Below, one piece after another: positions 14,002-21,617 of a stretch of DNA of 64,000 nucleotides (positions are counted from its first letter, which is position 1; the number at the start of each line of letters is the position of its first letter). A program made the position numbers and the translations under genes. The DNA is taken from positions 248,001 to 312,000 of the IMG/VR virus record IMGVR_UViG_3300032288_004964. One strand, written 5' to 3'. Origin of the DNA: a virus. The notes beneath the pieces are model-generated. The model was not told the DNA's origin, searched no databases, and was given only the letters and a program-made list of their open reading frames with translations.

Positions 14002-14029
14002 TGTAACAAATTTTTAATAAAAGATACTC

Positions 14030-14064
14030 AAAACCCTCAGTCAAAAACTGAGGGTTTTTTTATT
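14030..14064 (+). terminator. Attenuator terminator 3
   Basis: AAAACCCTCAG - TCAAAAA - CTGAGGGTTTT plus T run; competes with the 12-bp helix 13965-13976 : 14028-14039. Confidence 0.9.
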
Positions 14065-14075
14065 ATAAGAAATTT

Positions 14076-14148
14076 GGACTGGAAGCTAGTATGGTACAGC
14101 TGCGGCCTGTTAAGCCGAGGATAGTGGGATCGTTACCCACCCAGTCCG
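14076..14148 (+). tRNA. tRNA-Asn(GTT)
   Basis: Acceptor GGACTGG/CCAGTCC, D-arm GCT/AGC, anticodon arm CGGC-CTGTTAA-GCCG, T-loop ATCGTTA, G73. Position 8 is A rather than U. Confidence 0.85.
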
Positions 14149-14164
14149 CAAAAAGAAATAAAAA

Positions 14165-14243
14165 CGGTGCGTACCGAGCCACACTGATAATGTGGATATT
14201 CGTAATGGTGTTGCAAATGTAGGTTCAAATCCTATCGTACCGA
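14165..14243 (+). tRNA. tRNA-Ile(GAT)-like lacking a D-arm
   Basis: Acceptor CGGTGCG/CGTACCG, anticodon arm CCACA-CTGATAA-TGTGG, T-arm GTAGG/CCTAT. Only seven nt (TACCGAG) separate the acceptor from the anticodon stem, so there is no room for a D-arm. A D-arm-like hairpin GTAA-TGGTG-TTGC sits instead between the anticodon and T-arms. Paired with the normal Ile(GAT) at 14672. Confidence 0.65.
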
Positions 14244-14249
14244 CAAAAT

Positions 14250-14322
14250 GGTTCCTTCGTTCAACTGGACAGGACATCGGTCTTCTAAACCGAGGATATG
14301 GGTTCGAATCCCGTAGGGACTA
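14250..14322 (+). tRNA. tRNA-Arg(TCT)
   Basis: Acceptor GGTTCCT/AGGGACT, anticodon arm TCGGT-CTTCTAA-ACCGA, T-arm ATGGG/CCCGT. Reads AGA/AGG. Confidence 0.85.
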
Positions 14323-14384
14323 CTGAGAGAGACCGTTTATAGTTTTTAACAGGACACAAGAGTGGAAGCGTAGAAAACTAAAAT

Positions 14385-14468
14385 GCCGGAGTGGCGAAAT
14401 GGTTAATACGCGCTAGCCTTAGAAGCTAGTGTCTATATGACGTGTGGGTTCGAGTCCCACCTCCGGTA
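14385..14468 (+). tRNA. tRNA-Leu(TAG)
   Basis: Acceptor GCCGGAG/CTCCGGT, anticodon arm CTAGC-CTTAGAA-GCTAG, class II variable arm, T-arm GTGGG/CCCAC. The spacer before it (about 14335-14380) holds a TAGTTTT...AAAACTA hairpin of unknown role. Confidence 0.9.
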
Positions 14469-14500
14469 CTGAAGTGAAACTAAAGTTCACTACTAAAAAT

Positions 14501-14586
14501 TACTGTGTTGCCGTAGTGGCCGAACGGTCCAGACTGTTAATCTGGTGACGAATAGTCCAACGTAGGTTCGAATCCTACCACAGTAG
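14501..14586 (+). tRNA. tRNA-Asn(GTT) with long variable arm
   Basis: Acceptor TACTGTG/CACAGTA, anticodon arm CCAGA-CTGTTAA-TCTGG, T-arm GTAGG/CCTAC, G73. The variable region contains a GAC-GAATA-GTC hairpin, atypical for Asn. Second Asn copy in the array. Confidence 0.8.
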
Positions 14587-14591
14587 CAAAA

Positions 14592-14664
14592 GCCCCCGTA
14601 GCTTAATCGGGAAAGCACTTGTTTTACATACAAGATAGAGTCGGATCGTAACCGGCCGGGGGTA
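14592..14664 (+). tRNA. tRNA-Val(TAC)
   Basis: Acceptor GCCCCCG/CGGGGGT, anticodon arm CTTGT-TTTACAT-ACAAG, T-loop ATCGTAA. Confidence 0.85.
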
Positions 14665-14671
14665 CAAATAT

Positions 14672-14744
14672 TGTCAGTTAGCTCATTTGGTAGAGCACTT
14701 GTCTGATACACAAGAGGTGGTGGGATCGTAACCCGCACTGACAA
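14672..14744 (+). tRNA. tRNA-Ile(GAT)
   Basis: Acceptor TGTCAGT/ACTGACA, D-arm GCTC/GAGC, anticodon arm CTTGT-CTGATAC-ACAAG, T-arm GTGGG/CCCGC. Canonical. Confidence 0.9.
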
Positions 14745-14750
14745 CAAAAT

Positions 14751-14833
14751 GGTACTGTGGCCGAGCGGTGTCGAAAGACGAGAGGCAGTAGTCTGCAAAA
14801 CTACTCACACTGGTTCGAATCCAGTCAGTACCT
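14751..14833 (+). tRNA. tRNA-Cys(GCA) with hairpin inserted in the D-loop
   Basis: Acceptor GGTACTG/CAGTACC, U73, anticodon arm GTAGT-CTGCAAA-ACTAC, T-arm ACTGG/CCAGT. The D-loop carries an extra GTC-GAAA-GAC hairpin between GCGGT and GAGAGGC. Confidence 0.85.
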
Positions 14834-14845
14834 CAAAAAGAGTTC

Positions 14846-14917
14846 GCTCTCTAAGCATTAATGGTGATGCGCTAGTCTTGTAAACTAGATAAATCGGATC
14901 GTTACCGGTAGAGAGCT
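14846..14917 (+). tRNA. tRNA-Thr(TGT)
   Basis: Acceptor GCTCTCT/AGAGAGC, D-arm GCAT/ATGC, anticodon arm CTAGT-CTTGTAA-ACTAG, T-loop ATCGTTA. Confidence 0.85.
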
Positions 14918-14922
14918 CAAAT

Positions 14923-15068
14923 CGGTAGGACCCTATATTCTGTGGTAACTTCTAGAGAAGCCACAAGATGAATCGGTCTGGGTTAAAAACCAAACTTGGT
15001 TATTTGATATTCTAGAAATCATCATTTAATTAAGATTGGGAAGGTAGGTTCGAATCCTACCCTACTGT
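14923..15068 (+). tRNA. 146-nt tRNA-like gene (possible tRNA-Cys by elimination), internal insertions
   Basis: The ends are tRNA-like: acceptor CGGTAGG/CCTACTG, T-arm GTAGG-TTCGAAT-CCTAC, U73. The interior is about twice normal length. It includes TGTGG-TAA-CTTC-TAGA-GAAG-CCACA (a stable hairpin in the D-region) and a roughly 55-nt segment between TCGGTCT and AGATTGG where the anticodon loop should be. No clear anticodon. Every other isotype in the array occurs twice and Cys once, so this is probably the second Cys; that is elimination, not proof. May contain an intron. Confidence 0.5.
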
Positions 15069-15075
15069 CAAATAT

Positions 15076-15147
15076 TGTTCTGTAGCTCAATGGGAGAGCA
15101 CTTCCTTGACATGGAAGAGGTAGTCGGATCGTTACCGACCAGAACAA
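15076..15147 (+). tRNA. tRNA-Val(GAC)
   Basis: Acceptor TGTTCTG/CAGAACA, D-arm GCTC/GAGC, anticodon arm CTTCC-TTGACAT-GGAAG, T-arm GTCGG/CCGAC. Confidence 0.85.
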
Positions 15148-15148
15148 C

Positions 15149-15267
15149 TTAATGGATGGTGATTGAAAGAGTTACTTCGTTTAATGGAAAAACAATTGAC
15201 TTCTAATCAGTGCACGGTGGTTCGATTCCACCAGTATAAAACCTCTTTCTACCTTTTCCTCCATTAA
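15149..15267 (+). tRNA. tRNA-Arg(TCT)-like embedded in an extended helix
   Basis: The core has D-arm GTTT/AAAC, anticodon arm ATTGA-CTTCTAA-TCAGT and T-arm GGTGG/CCACC, but the acceptor is only TACT/AGTA. It continues into GAAAGAG (15165-15171) : CTCTTTC (15243-15249) and TTAATGGA (15149-15156) : TCCATTAA (15260-15267). The D-loop repeats TTTAATGGA (15180-15188), so the 3' strand has two possible partners. Either an unusual precursor or a switchable RNA. Confidence 0.5.
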
Positions 15268-15269
15268 AT

Positions 15270-15349
15270 GCTGATGTGGCACAGTGGCGACTGCACCAAC
15301 CTTGTAAGTTGGAACACAAACATCGGGGGTTCGAGTCCCTCCATCAGCT
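15270..15349 (+). tRNA. tRNA-Thr(TGT), second copy
   Basis: Acceptor GCTGATG/CATCAGC, anticodon arm CCAAC-CTTGTAA-GTTGG, long variable region, T-arm GGGGG/CCCTC. Confidence 0.85.
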
Positions 15350-15356
15350 CAAAAAT

Positions 15357-15443
15357 GCTTCTGTGGCGAAATTGGCAGCACGCGAGGGACTTAAAATCCC
15401 TTGGACCGGAAAGTCCGTATCGGTTCGAGTCCGATCAGAAGTA
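15357..15443 (+). tRNA. tRNA-Leu(TAA)
   Basis: Acceptor GCTTCTG/CAGAAGT, anticodon arm AGGGA-CTTAAAA-TCCCT, class II variable arm GGAC-CGGAAA-GTCC, T-arm ATCGG/CCGAT. Confidence 0.9.
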
Positions 15444-15449
15444 CTAAAA

Positions 15450-15521
15450 TGCGATATAGCTTAATGGAAGAGCGGCTCCAGACATAGGGAGTTAGTCTTG
15501 GTTCGATTCCAGGTATCGCGA
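15450..15521 (+). tRNA. tRNA with CAT in an 8-nt anticodon loop (Met or Ile2)
   Basis: Acceptor TGCGATA/TATCGCG, stem GCTCC/GGAGT enclosing AGACATAG (8 nt, no U33), T-arm CTTGG/CCAGG. The most tRNA-like reading is anticodon CAT. Could be Met, or tRNA-Ile2 modified by the phage TilS; 8-nt loops are known in frameshift-suppressor tRNAs. Confidence 0.65.
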
Positions 15522-15526
15522 CAAAT

Positions 15527-15596
15527 GGCGTGGCTTAGTGGAAAAGAGCAGTCTCTCATAAGGACTGATAAGTGGGTTCGAACCCCATACACGCTA
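15527..15596 (+). tRNA. tRNA-Met(CAT)
   Basis: Acceptor GGCGTGG/ACACGCT (one mismatch), anticodon arm AGTCT-CTCATAA-GGACT, T-arm GTGGG-TTCGAAC-CCCAT. Last gene of the 16-member array. Confidence 0.8.
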
Positions 15597-16247
15597 CTAA
15601 TTAATTTTATTAGGATATCCTAACTTAGCCTTATTAACTATGTTTATATGTTCAACATTTTTTGGGAATAATCTTGGATGATAATTATCATATTGGTCTA
15701 AAAACTTAAAATCTTCTTTTTTAAGTTTCATTCCATCAAATCTATTTAAGAAGTTTATAAATGATTGTAAAGATTCATCTACTAAACCAAATACAGTATT
15801 ACTTCTATCAAAATTAGAACCATAAGAAGTATATTGAATTACTTTTATTTTATTCGGTTCTTCAATACTAAATTCACAGGTCATGGCATCACCATATGTT
15901 ATATCAATAGTTAATGTTATATTACCATCTTTGTCATCTTTAGCAAAATAAATATCAAATTCTAAAGTATCGGGTGTTCCCCATATCTCTCCTGATTCTT
16001 TACTACCAAGTGGTGTAGAAGCATAAGTTATCTGAACCATGTCAGAGTGTAACATTATATTATCTTTCTTAAATTTATAAAGATTATTGTGATAATTTAT
16101 TGTAATGAATTCTGATAGTTCGTTTTCCCATCTCTTATCATAGATAGTATTTAAAGTATTAGTCTTACTATCTATATTAGGTTTTATATTACCATTAGCT
16201 TTAATTGTAGCTTCAATATCTTCATTAAATCTTCTTAAATATTTCAT
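15597..16247 (-). CDS. Hypothetical protein, paralogue of 22092-22820
   Basis: 216 codons beginning MKYLRRFNEDIEA, a capsid-targeting-like start. The body (about residues 90-200) matches the product of 22092-22820: both contain LEFDI/LQFDI, TYGDxM-EF-I, and a DESLxxxNFxNRFxxxxxxxDFKF block. No outside family recognised. Convergent with the tRNA array: its stop begins one base after tRNA-Met. A CAAATATATACAATATG start context suggests late expression. Confidence 0.7.
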   Translation of the reverse strand: MKYLRRFNEDIEATIKANGNIKPNIDSKTNTLNTIYDKRWENELSEFITINYHNNLYKFKKDNIMLHSDMVQITYASTPLGSKESGEIWGTPDTLEFDIYFAKDDKDGNITLTIDITYGDAMTCEFSIEEPNKIKVIQYTSYGSNFDRSNTVFGLVDESLQSFINFLNRFDGMKLKKEDFKFLDQYDNYHPRLFPKNVEHINIVNKAKLGYPNKIN

Positions 16248-16251
16248 ATTG

Positions 16252-16261
16252 TATATATTTG
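16252..16261 (-). promoter_or_regulatory. Candidate late promoter (CAAATATATA)
   Basis: Minus-strand CAAATATATA ends a few nt before the ATG of the 16247 gene. Confidence 0.35.
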
Positions 16262-16280
16262 TTTTTTAGAATTCTTTTCT

Positions 16281-16288
16281 TATATTTG
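16281..16288 (+). promoter_or_regulatory. Host-type promoter (PspC-like / GluRS operon)
   Basis: TATATTTG 14 nt before the ATG at 16303. Confidence 0.6.
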
Positions 16289-16302
16289 TATAAAATAAAA
16301 AT

Positions 16303-16443
16303 ATGTTAGGACTTTGTAAAAAACTGCAAGATAAAACTGGAATTGACCGTTTTTGGTTTAGATTACTTTTTATAATTTGGTTCATCGGTATTGGTGGATG
16401 GGCTATTATTTGGTATATTCTACTCTCGTTTATTATTGATTAA
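16303..16443 (+). CDS. PspC-like small membrane protein
   Basis: 46 codons. LCKKLQDKTGIDRFWFRLLF followed by IIWFIGIGGWAIIWYILLSF resembles the PspC domain (LCGGIAEYFGID...RLLF...G.G...YI). One or two membrane passes. Located 21 nt before gltX and probably co-transcribed with it. Assignment by pattern only. Confidence 0.55.
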   Translation: MLGLCKKLQDKTGIDRFWFRLLFIIWFIGIGGWAIIWYILLSFIID

Positions 16444-16464
16444 AAACTTATAAAAAATTATAAA

Positions 16465-17922
16465 ATGAAAAATATTGTAACAAGAATTGCTCCTTCTCCA
16501 ACTGGTAAGTTTGTCCATTTAGGAAACTTAAGAACTTTACTTTATAATTACTTCCTTGCTAAAAGACACGGTGGTAAATTCCTTGTGCGTTTAGAAGATA
16601 CTGACCGTGACCGTTATACTCCAGAATTTCTACAATATTTTAAAGATACTTGTGATTGGTTAGGAATTGTACCTGATAATTCTTTTTGGAATCCAGATCC
16701 ATCAATTGGTTCATTTATTCAATCAGAAAGAGATTATTCTGACAAAGTTAAATTTCTATTAGATAATGGATTGGCTTATTATGCTTTTGATACAAAAGAT
16801 GATTTAGATATTTTAAAGTCTAAAGGTCTTAAATATGATGCAACCACTCGTATGTCTATGAATAACTCATTGACAAGACCTGATACTGATATTAATTCTG
16901 TTCCTTATGTTATTCGTTTTGCTGTTACACCAGATGTAGATATTACTTTTACAGATGCAATCTTAGGTGATATTACTATTAACACAAATACTTTAGATGA
17001 TAAGGTTTTAATTAAATCCAATGGTATTGGTTCTTATCATCTTTGTAATGTTTGTGATGATCATGATATGAAAGTTACTCATGTTCTTCGTGGACAAGAA
17101 TGGGTAAATTCTACTCCTTTTCATATTCTTATGTATAAAGCATTTGGTTGGGATATTCCTACTTTTGCTCACTTACCTCTAATTATGAATCCTGATGGTA
17201 AAGGTAAACTAGCAAAAAGAACGGCTGCTAAATATGGTATTCCTATTGCGCCACTTGGTTATACTGATGATAATGGAGTCTATATCCCAGGTTGGAAAGA
17301 TTTAGGTTATGATCCTAAGGCATTTATCAATTCACTTGCTTTAATTGGTTGGAATCCTGGTAATGATGTTGAAGTTATGTCCTTAGATGATATGATTAAT
17401 TCATTTTCATTAGACAGAGTTCATAAATCAGGTGCTCGTTTTGATATTGATAAAGCAAAATGGATTAACTCACACTATTTAAAGGCTACTGATAATAAAG
17501 ATTTAATTCCTTTTGTTAATATTGTGGATAATAGATATTCTAATGATAAATTAGATAAGATTATTACTTTAGCAAAAGATAGAGCTACTTTTAAGACAGA
17601 CTTAAATAATATTGTTGATTTGTTTTTTGATACACCTGTTATTACAGACTATTCAAAAATTGATGATAACTATATAAAAGTAATGTCTAGTTTTGTTGAT
17701 AATATTGACTCTGTTGATTTCAATGATACTGATAGTATTAAATTAACAATTTCTTCTATCTGTGATGGGTTTGGAATTAAGATTGGTAAAGTAATGCCTG
17801 GTTTGAGAATTGCTTTAGTTGGTGGAATAAGTGGACCAGATTTAATGACCACGATGTCAATTCTTGGTAAAGACCAAGTAAAATTGAGAATTCTTAACTC
17901 TACAAAAACAGTTACTGTATAA
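16465..17922 (+). CDS. gltX: Glutamyl-tRNA synthetase
   Basis: 485 codons, class I synthetase of normal bacterial GluRS length. The N-terminal RIAPSPTGKFVHLGNLRTLL contains the HIGH-type motif (HLGN), VRLEDTDRDRY follows, and KLAKRTAAKYG (about residues 250-260) is the KMSKS-type loop, with Ala in place of Ser. GALSI-type GluRS features continue to the C-terminal anticodon-binding domain. It would charge tRNA-Glu, of which the window encodes at least five copies or variants (6912, 6993, 7579, 34845, 35000). Expressed with the PspC-like gene from a host-type promoter, followed by an intrinsic terminator. Confidence 0.92.
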   Translation: MKNIVTRIAPSPTGKFVHLGNLRTLLYNYFLAKRHGGKFLVRLEDTDRDRYTPEFLQYFKDTCDWLGIVPDNSFWNPDPSIGSFIQSERDYSDKVKFLLDNGLAYYAFDTKDDLDILKSKGLKYDATTRMSMNNSLTRPDTDINSVPYVIRFAVTPDVDITFTDAILGDITINTNTLDDKVLIKSNGIGSYHLCNVCDDHDMKVTHVLRGQEWVNSTPFHILMYKAFGWDIPTFAHLPLIMNPDGKGKLAKRTAAKYGIPIAPLGYTDDNGVYIPGWKDLGYDPKAFINSLALIGWNPGNDVEVMSLDDMINSFSLDRVHKSGARFDIDKAKWINSHYLKATDNKDLIPFVNIVDNRYSNDKLDKIITLAKDRATFKTDLNNIVDLFFDTPVITDYSKIDDNYIKVMSSFVDNIDSVDFNDTDSIKLTISSICDGFGIKIGKVMPGLRIALVGGISGPDLMTTMSILGKDQVKLRILNSTKTVTV

Positions 17923-17929
17923 AATTAAA

Positions 17930-17962
17930 AACCTCTGAATTCTCAGAGGTTTTTAATTTTAT
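17930..17962 (+). terminator. Intrinsic terminator after gltX
   Basis: AAAACCTCTGA - ATTC - TCAGAGGTTTT with T run. Confidence 0.8.
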
Positions 17963-18039
17963 AGTAATTTGATTTATATACCCATTTATATCCTTTGTAC
18001 ATAATATTAAAATAGAATAGTCACTTTTTAGCATTATCA

Positions 18040-20271
18040 TTAATTTATTGGATAAGAAGGTAAAAATAATCTTGTGTTAGCATTATCTGCAAAAACTAAG
18101 TATTTAGATGCTTCTCCAATAATAGCCTGATTTAACATCTTATTATGTTCTTCTTTAGGAATAATATCAGTAAATAATCTAATATTAGTCATTTTCATAT
18201 CAGAAGCAAATATTTCAGCATATACACCTTCTAATTGGAATTCAACCGGTGTCATATCTTGAGTATTTTCGTAAACTAATCTAAGTAAAGTATTTGGTAA
18301 GTTTTGAGCATCATCTTCATCATCAACATTTCTCTTATAAATATATTGAGTTATAGTTCTTAGTCTTTGGTCTATATTTAATAAGTAACAATACCAAGTA
18401 TCTTCATCAAAAGCAACTGTATTTGATAAGGTAGCCCCGGTTATATTATAACTATAAGTAGATCCACTTATATTAACTATTAATTCATCATTAATTAAAT
18501 TTGATTTCCATCCTAAATTATTTGTAGAATCATATAAATTAAATAAGTTATAAACATCATCTACAACATAGTTATGTATATTAAACCAAGCCATATATCC
18601 AATATTATCTCCTTTTTTAATATAAGTGTCCATATTTTTGTATCTAACTGCAACTGACCCTAAATCAATTGTTGCTAAATCATAATTTGATTTAGAAATA
18701 ATATTACTTGAATTTTCAATTAATTCTTTATCTATTTGAGCAAAGTAATCCATTCTAATTGGATCCTTTGTTAATGTTGTATATTGTTCTTTGTTAGCTA
18801 CTGCATCTTTATCTTGTTTAACTTCAACACCAAATAATTCTTCAATAGTTGTATTTTTAGTAAGTTCAGCAAGTTTATTTTTAATCTCAGGTGTACCAGG
18901 TTTGACATTTGCTTTCTGAGTGTATTTTTTCAATATCAATTTATAATAGATTGCTGAATTATTAAAATTTCTAAATTGTTGAGCATGTTCTACTTGATAC
19001 ATTCTGTTTAGATCACAGAAGTATAAAAAGTCTTCTTTACTCGGTCTTCTTTGTGGTCCAAATATTTCCTTAAATTGTTGTTTAGTAATATGAGCTTCCA
19101 TTGTTTCAAATAAATTTAAATCAAATTGATTCATAACTATTTGAGAATCAGGGAAATTATTACCTTCTATTGAAACTTTAAGATCACCATTACAAACAAC
19201 ATTATATAATTGATATTCATTTAAAGTATGATCTTGACCCTGTTTATCAGCATCAGTAACAAAATAAGTAACTCTATGACCAAATATTTGTTGAGCATCA
19301 GTGCTTAATTTATTTAATAAATTAATAGCTGTATTTTGTTGATAAGGATTATATAATTGTGATTTATCATTTGATGTTAGACTATATAAAGTATTTGTTG
19401 TGTCACATTGTCCTCCTGAATTTGAAACTCCAGTAGATGATGTATTTGGTATAAAATTACCATTAGCATCATAATAACCAGAAACATTAGATTTACAACA
19501 CTCTCTAATACCATATAAATTAGTTTTGAAATAATCTTTACTAACATTTTGAAAATCACCAATTAAATTAACATCTTGAATTGTTATATTAGATGTTGAA
19601 TTATTCTCTATTGAATATTCAATTTGAAAAAATCTAATAGGGTTTATTCTTAAAGAGGTGATATTCTCTTTAGTAAAGGGTTCCCATCCAGACCAAGTTC
19701 TACTACTATCTTGTGAAAATCTATACTTAATATTAACACCAGTTAGATTAGATGATGAAATAATTTCAATGTCATCTACTTTGAATACTTTATAAATATA
19801 AGGAGCTTTTAATATAGTTGACTCTCCTGCCTTTAGTTTTATAGGCTGATCTCCAGTTTCAATATTTCTTTCAAGTAGTCCACCTAATTTATATTCTAAT
19901 AATCTAATAATACCGATTGTTGATGATCCTTCTCTGGTCCATTTAATATCTATAAATAAAGGATCTTTTGGATCAAATGGTGGAAAATTATCAATATCAT
20001 TTTTTAATTCTTGCCAATCACTCCAAGATGTTGAATTTCTAGATAATCTATAAGTAGTTGTTAAAAATCTTGTATCAGTTGACCCTAAAGTATCATATGA
20101 GAATGTTGTAAGTTTATTAACATCCATTATATCTACAAAACTTATTGTATATTCATCACCTGGTTTAGAAAAAACAGGAGTTGCTTCAGAAGATGAAGTA
20201 GCAGCTGTTATACTAAATTGGTCTGATATAGATAAAGTTCCATTTAGTGTATCTGATATTATTTGTTGCAT
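18040..20271 (-). CDS. Large virion structural protein (tail/baseplate type)
   Basis: 743 codons, beta-rich, acidic, with repeated paired modules YRLSRNSTSWSDW and YRFSQDSSRTWSGW (about residues 50-80 and 185-205) like fibronectin/lectin-type surface domains. The C-terminal part has WYCYLLNIDQRLRTITQYIY and similar LamG-like strands. No signal peptide. A baseplate or tail-fibre-associated protein is the best guess. The start is preceded by TTTAATATATA at only 4 nt, so late and perhaps leaderless. Confidence 0.7.
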   Translation of the reverse strand: MQQIISDTLNGTLSISDQFSITAATSSSEATPVFSKPGDEYTISFVDIMDVNKLTTFSYDTLGSTDTRFLTTTYRLSRNSTSWSDWQELKNDIDNFPPFDPKDPLFIDIKWTREGSSTIGIIRLLEYKLGGLLERNIETGDQPIKLKAGESTILKAPYIYKVFKVDDIEIISSSNLTGVNIKYRFSQDSSRTWSGWEPFTKENITSLRINPIRFFQIEYSIENNSTSNITIQDVNLIGDFQNVSKDYFKTNLYGIRECCKSNVSGYYDANGNFIPNTSSTGVSNSGGQCDTTNTLYSLTSNDKSQLYNPYQQNTAINLLNKLSTDAQQIFGHRVTYFVTDADKQGQDHTLNEYQLYNVVCNGDLKVSIEGNNFPDSQIVMNQFDLNLFETMEAHITKQQFKEIFGPQRRPSKEDFLYFCDLNRMYQVEHAQQFRNFNNSAIYYKLILKKYTQKANVKPGTPEIKNKLAELTKNTTIEELFGVEVKQDKDAVANKEQYTTLTKDPIRMDYFAQIDKELIENSSNIISKSNYDLATIDLGSVAVRYKNMDTYIKKGDNIGYMAWFNIHNYVVDDVYNLFNLYDSTNNLGWKSNLINDELIVNISGSTYSYNITGATLSNTVAFDEDTWYCYLLNIDQRLRTITQYIYKRNVDDEDDAQNLPNTLLRLVYENTQDMTPVEFQLEGVYAEIFASDMKMTNIRLFTDIIPKEEHNKMLNQAIIGEASKYLVFADNANTRLFLPSYPIN

Positions 20272-20275
20272 AATC

Positions 20276-20286
20276 TATATATTAAA
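20276..20286 (-). promoter_or_regulatory. Candidate late promoter (TTTAATATATA)
   Basis: Minus strand; ends 4 nt before the ATG of the structural gene, so a -10-like role would give an almost leaderless transcript. Confidence 0.5.
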
Positions 20287-20341
20287 TTTACCTTTCTATT
20301 TAAATTCCTTCTAAATATTTTTTTATTAACAAAACTGTCCG

Positions 20342-20349
20342 TATATTTG
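20342..20349 (+). promoter_or_regulatory. Host-type promoter of the metallopeptidase
   Basis: TATATTTG 20 nt before the ATG at 20370. Confidence 0.6.
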
Positions 20350-20369
20350 TAGTATATAATTATAAAGAT

Positions 20370-21617
20370 ATGAACATTAAAGAGAAATTCTTAGAACTAA
20401 CAAGTAGAACTTATCCTCACGGAACTGAAAAGGATATTTTCCCATTACTGAATCCTGAACTAAAAGAGGATGAGTTTGGTAACTTGTTTATTAAAATTGG
20501 TGAAAGTGATGTAATGTTTACTTCTCACTTAGACACTGCTACATCTGCACTTAGTGAAGTTGTACATGTTATTGATGGTGTGAATATCAAAACTGATGGT
20601 AAATCTATTCTCGGTGCTGATGATAAAGCCGGTGTAACTATTATGTTACATATGATTGAAAACAATATCCCTGGTCTTTACTACTTTTTCTTAGGTGAGG
20701 AAGTTGGTTGTGTTGGTTCTAGAAAAGTTGCTTCTAAATATAAAGAAGAAAAAATTGAAGGCATCAACAAAGTAATATCATTTGACCGTAGAGGAACTAC
20801 TTCGATTATTACATTCCAGAGTGGAAGTAGATGTTGTTCAGATAAATTTGGTGATGAACTATCAAAACAATTAAATTCAGCAAATGAGACATTTTCTTAT
20901 AAAAATGACACTACTGGACTTTTAACTGACTCTATTCAGTTTGTTAGATTGTATCCTGAGTGTACTAACATTTCTGTTGGTTATCAAAATGAACACACAT
21001 TTTCAGAGGTTCAAAATATTGAACACTTAGAAAAATTGGCAGAAGCTTGTTTGAAAGTTGATTGGAATAACTTACCTGTTGAGAGAGATCCTTCTAAAAC
21101 TGAATACAGTTATGGTTCTTACGGTGGAGCATGGGGAAGTGAGTATGATTATGACTATGATTATGGTTATAGATCTTGGACTAAACCAAGTGTTCCAGTT
21201 GATAGAACTGAAAAAACTTGGTTTCATGATGCTAAGTTTAACTATGTTTCAAGTGTTGAAATTAACACCTTAACTAAAAAAGTTGTTTCTGTAGACCTTT
21301 GTAAAGAAAGAATTGCTCTTGAGCAAGAAATGATTGATAAATTACTCACTCAACTTGAACTACACTATATTAAATCTGAATGGGATGGATTCAAATTAAA
21401 AGTTTATTATGAATTTGATCATTCATCTGACTGTGATAGAAATGACTTAATTGAATATCTACCAGTTTTAGATTATAAAGAAATTGAGGAGTTAAAGGAT
21501 TATGGAACTGAAGTGTTTTCTAAAGTAGAATCAAAATTAAAACCAACTAATAAACCAACATATAGACCTGTTGATAATGATTCAATGAGTGGATATAGTG
21601 AAGACTTATATGACTAA
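20370..21617 (+). CDS. M20/M28-type metallopeptidase
   Basis: 415 codons. The zinc-site motifs of the co-catalytic aminopeptidase clan are visible: MFTSHLDTA (about residue 50), LGADDKAGVTIM (about 85), FLGEEVGCVGS (about 112) and FDRRG (about 140). The second half (GSYGGAWGSEYDYDYDYGYR, Tyr/Asp-rich linker from about 250) and the C-terminal domain are unrecognised. Cytosolic. Substrate unknown; could trim peptides or process amino acids for phage growth. Overlaps the next gene. Confidence 0.8.
   Translation: MNIKEKFLELTSRTYPHGTEKDIFPLLNPELKEDEFGNLFIKIGESDVMFTSHLDTATSALSEVVHVIDGVNIKTDGKSILGADDKAGVTIMLHMIENNIPGLYYFFLGEEVGCVGSRKVASKYKEEKIEGINKVISFDRRGTTSIITFQSGSRCCSDKFGDELSKQLNSANETFSYKNDTTGLLTDSIQFVRLYPECTNISVGYQNEHTFSEVQNIEHLEKLAEACLKVDWNNLPVERDPSKTEYSYGSYGGAWGSEYDYDYDYGYRSWTKPSVPVDRTEKTWFHDAKFNYVSSVEINTLTKKVVSVDLCKERIALEQEMIDKLLTQLELHYIKSEWDGFKLKVYYEFDHSSDCDRNDLIEYLPVLDYKEIEELKDYGTEVFSKVESKLKPTNKPTYRPVDNDSMSGYSEDLYD

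Noticed and set aside
14352-14358. GGACACA as a trans partner for the acceptor TGTGTCC at 9515-9521 (split tRNA)
   Set aside because: Seven-nt match 5 kb away with no D-arm context; likely chance.
14493-14798. Minus-strand ORF of 101 codons across the tRNA array
   Set aside because: Translates five tRNA genes in reverse; no independent signal.
15276-15464. Plus-strand ORF across tRNA-Thr/Leu
   Set aside because: tRNA shadow.
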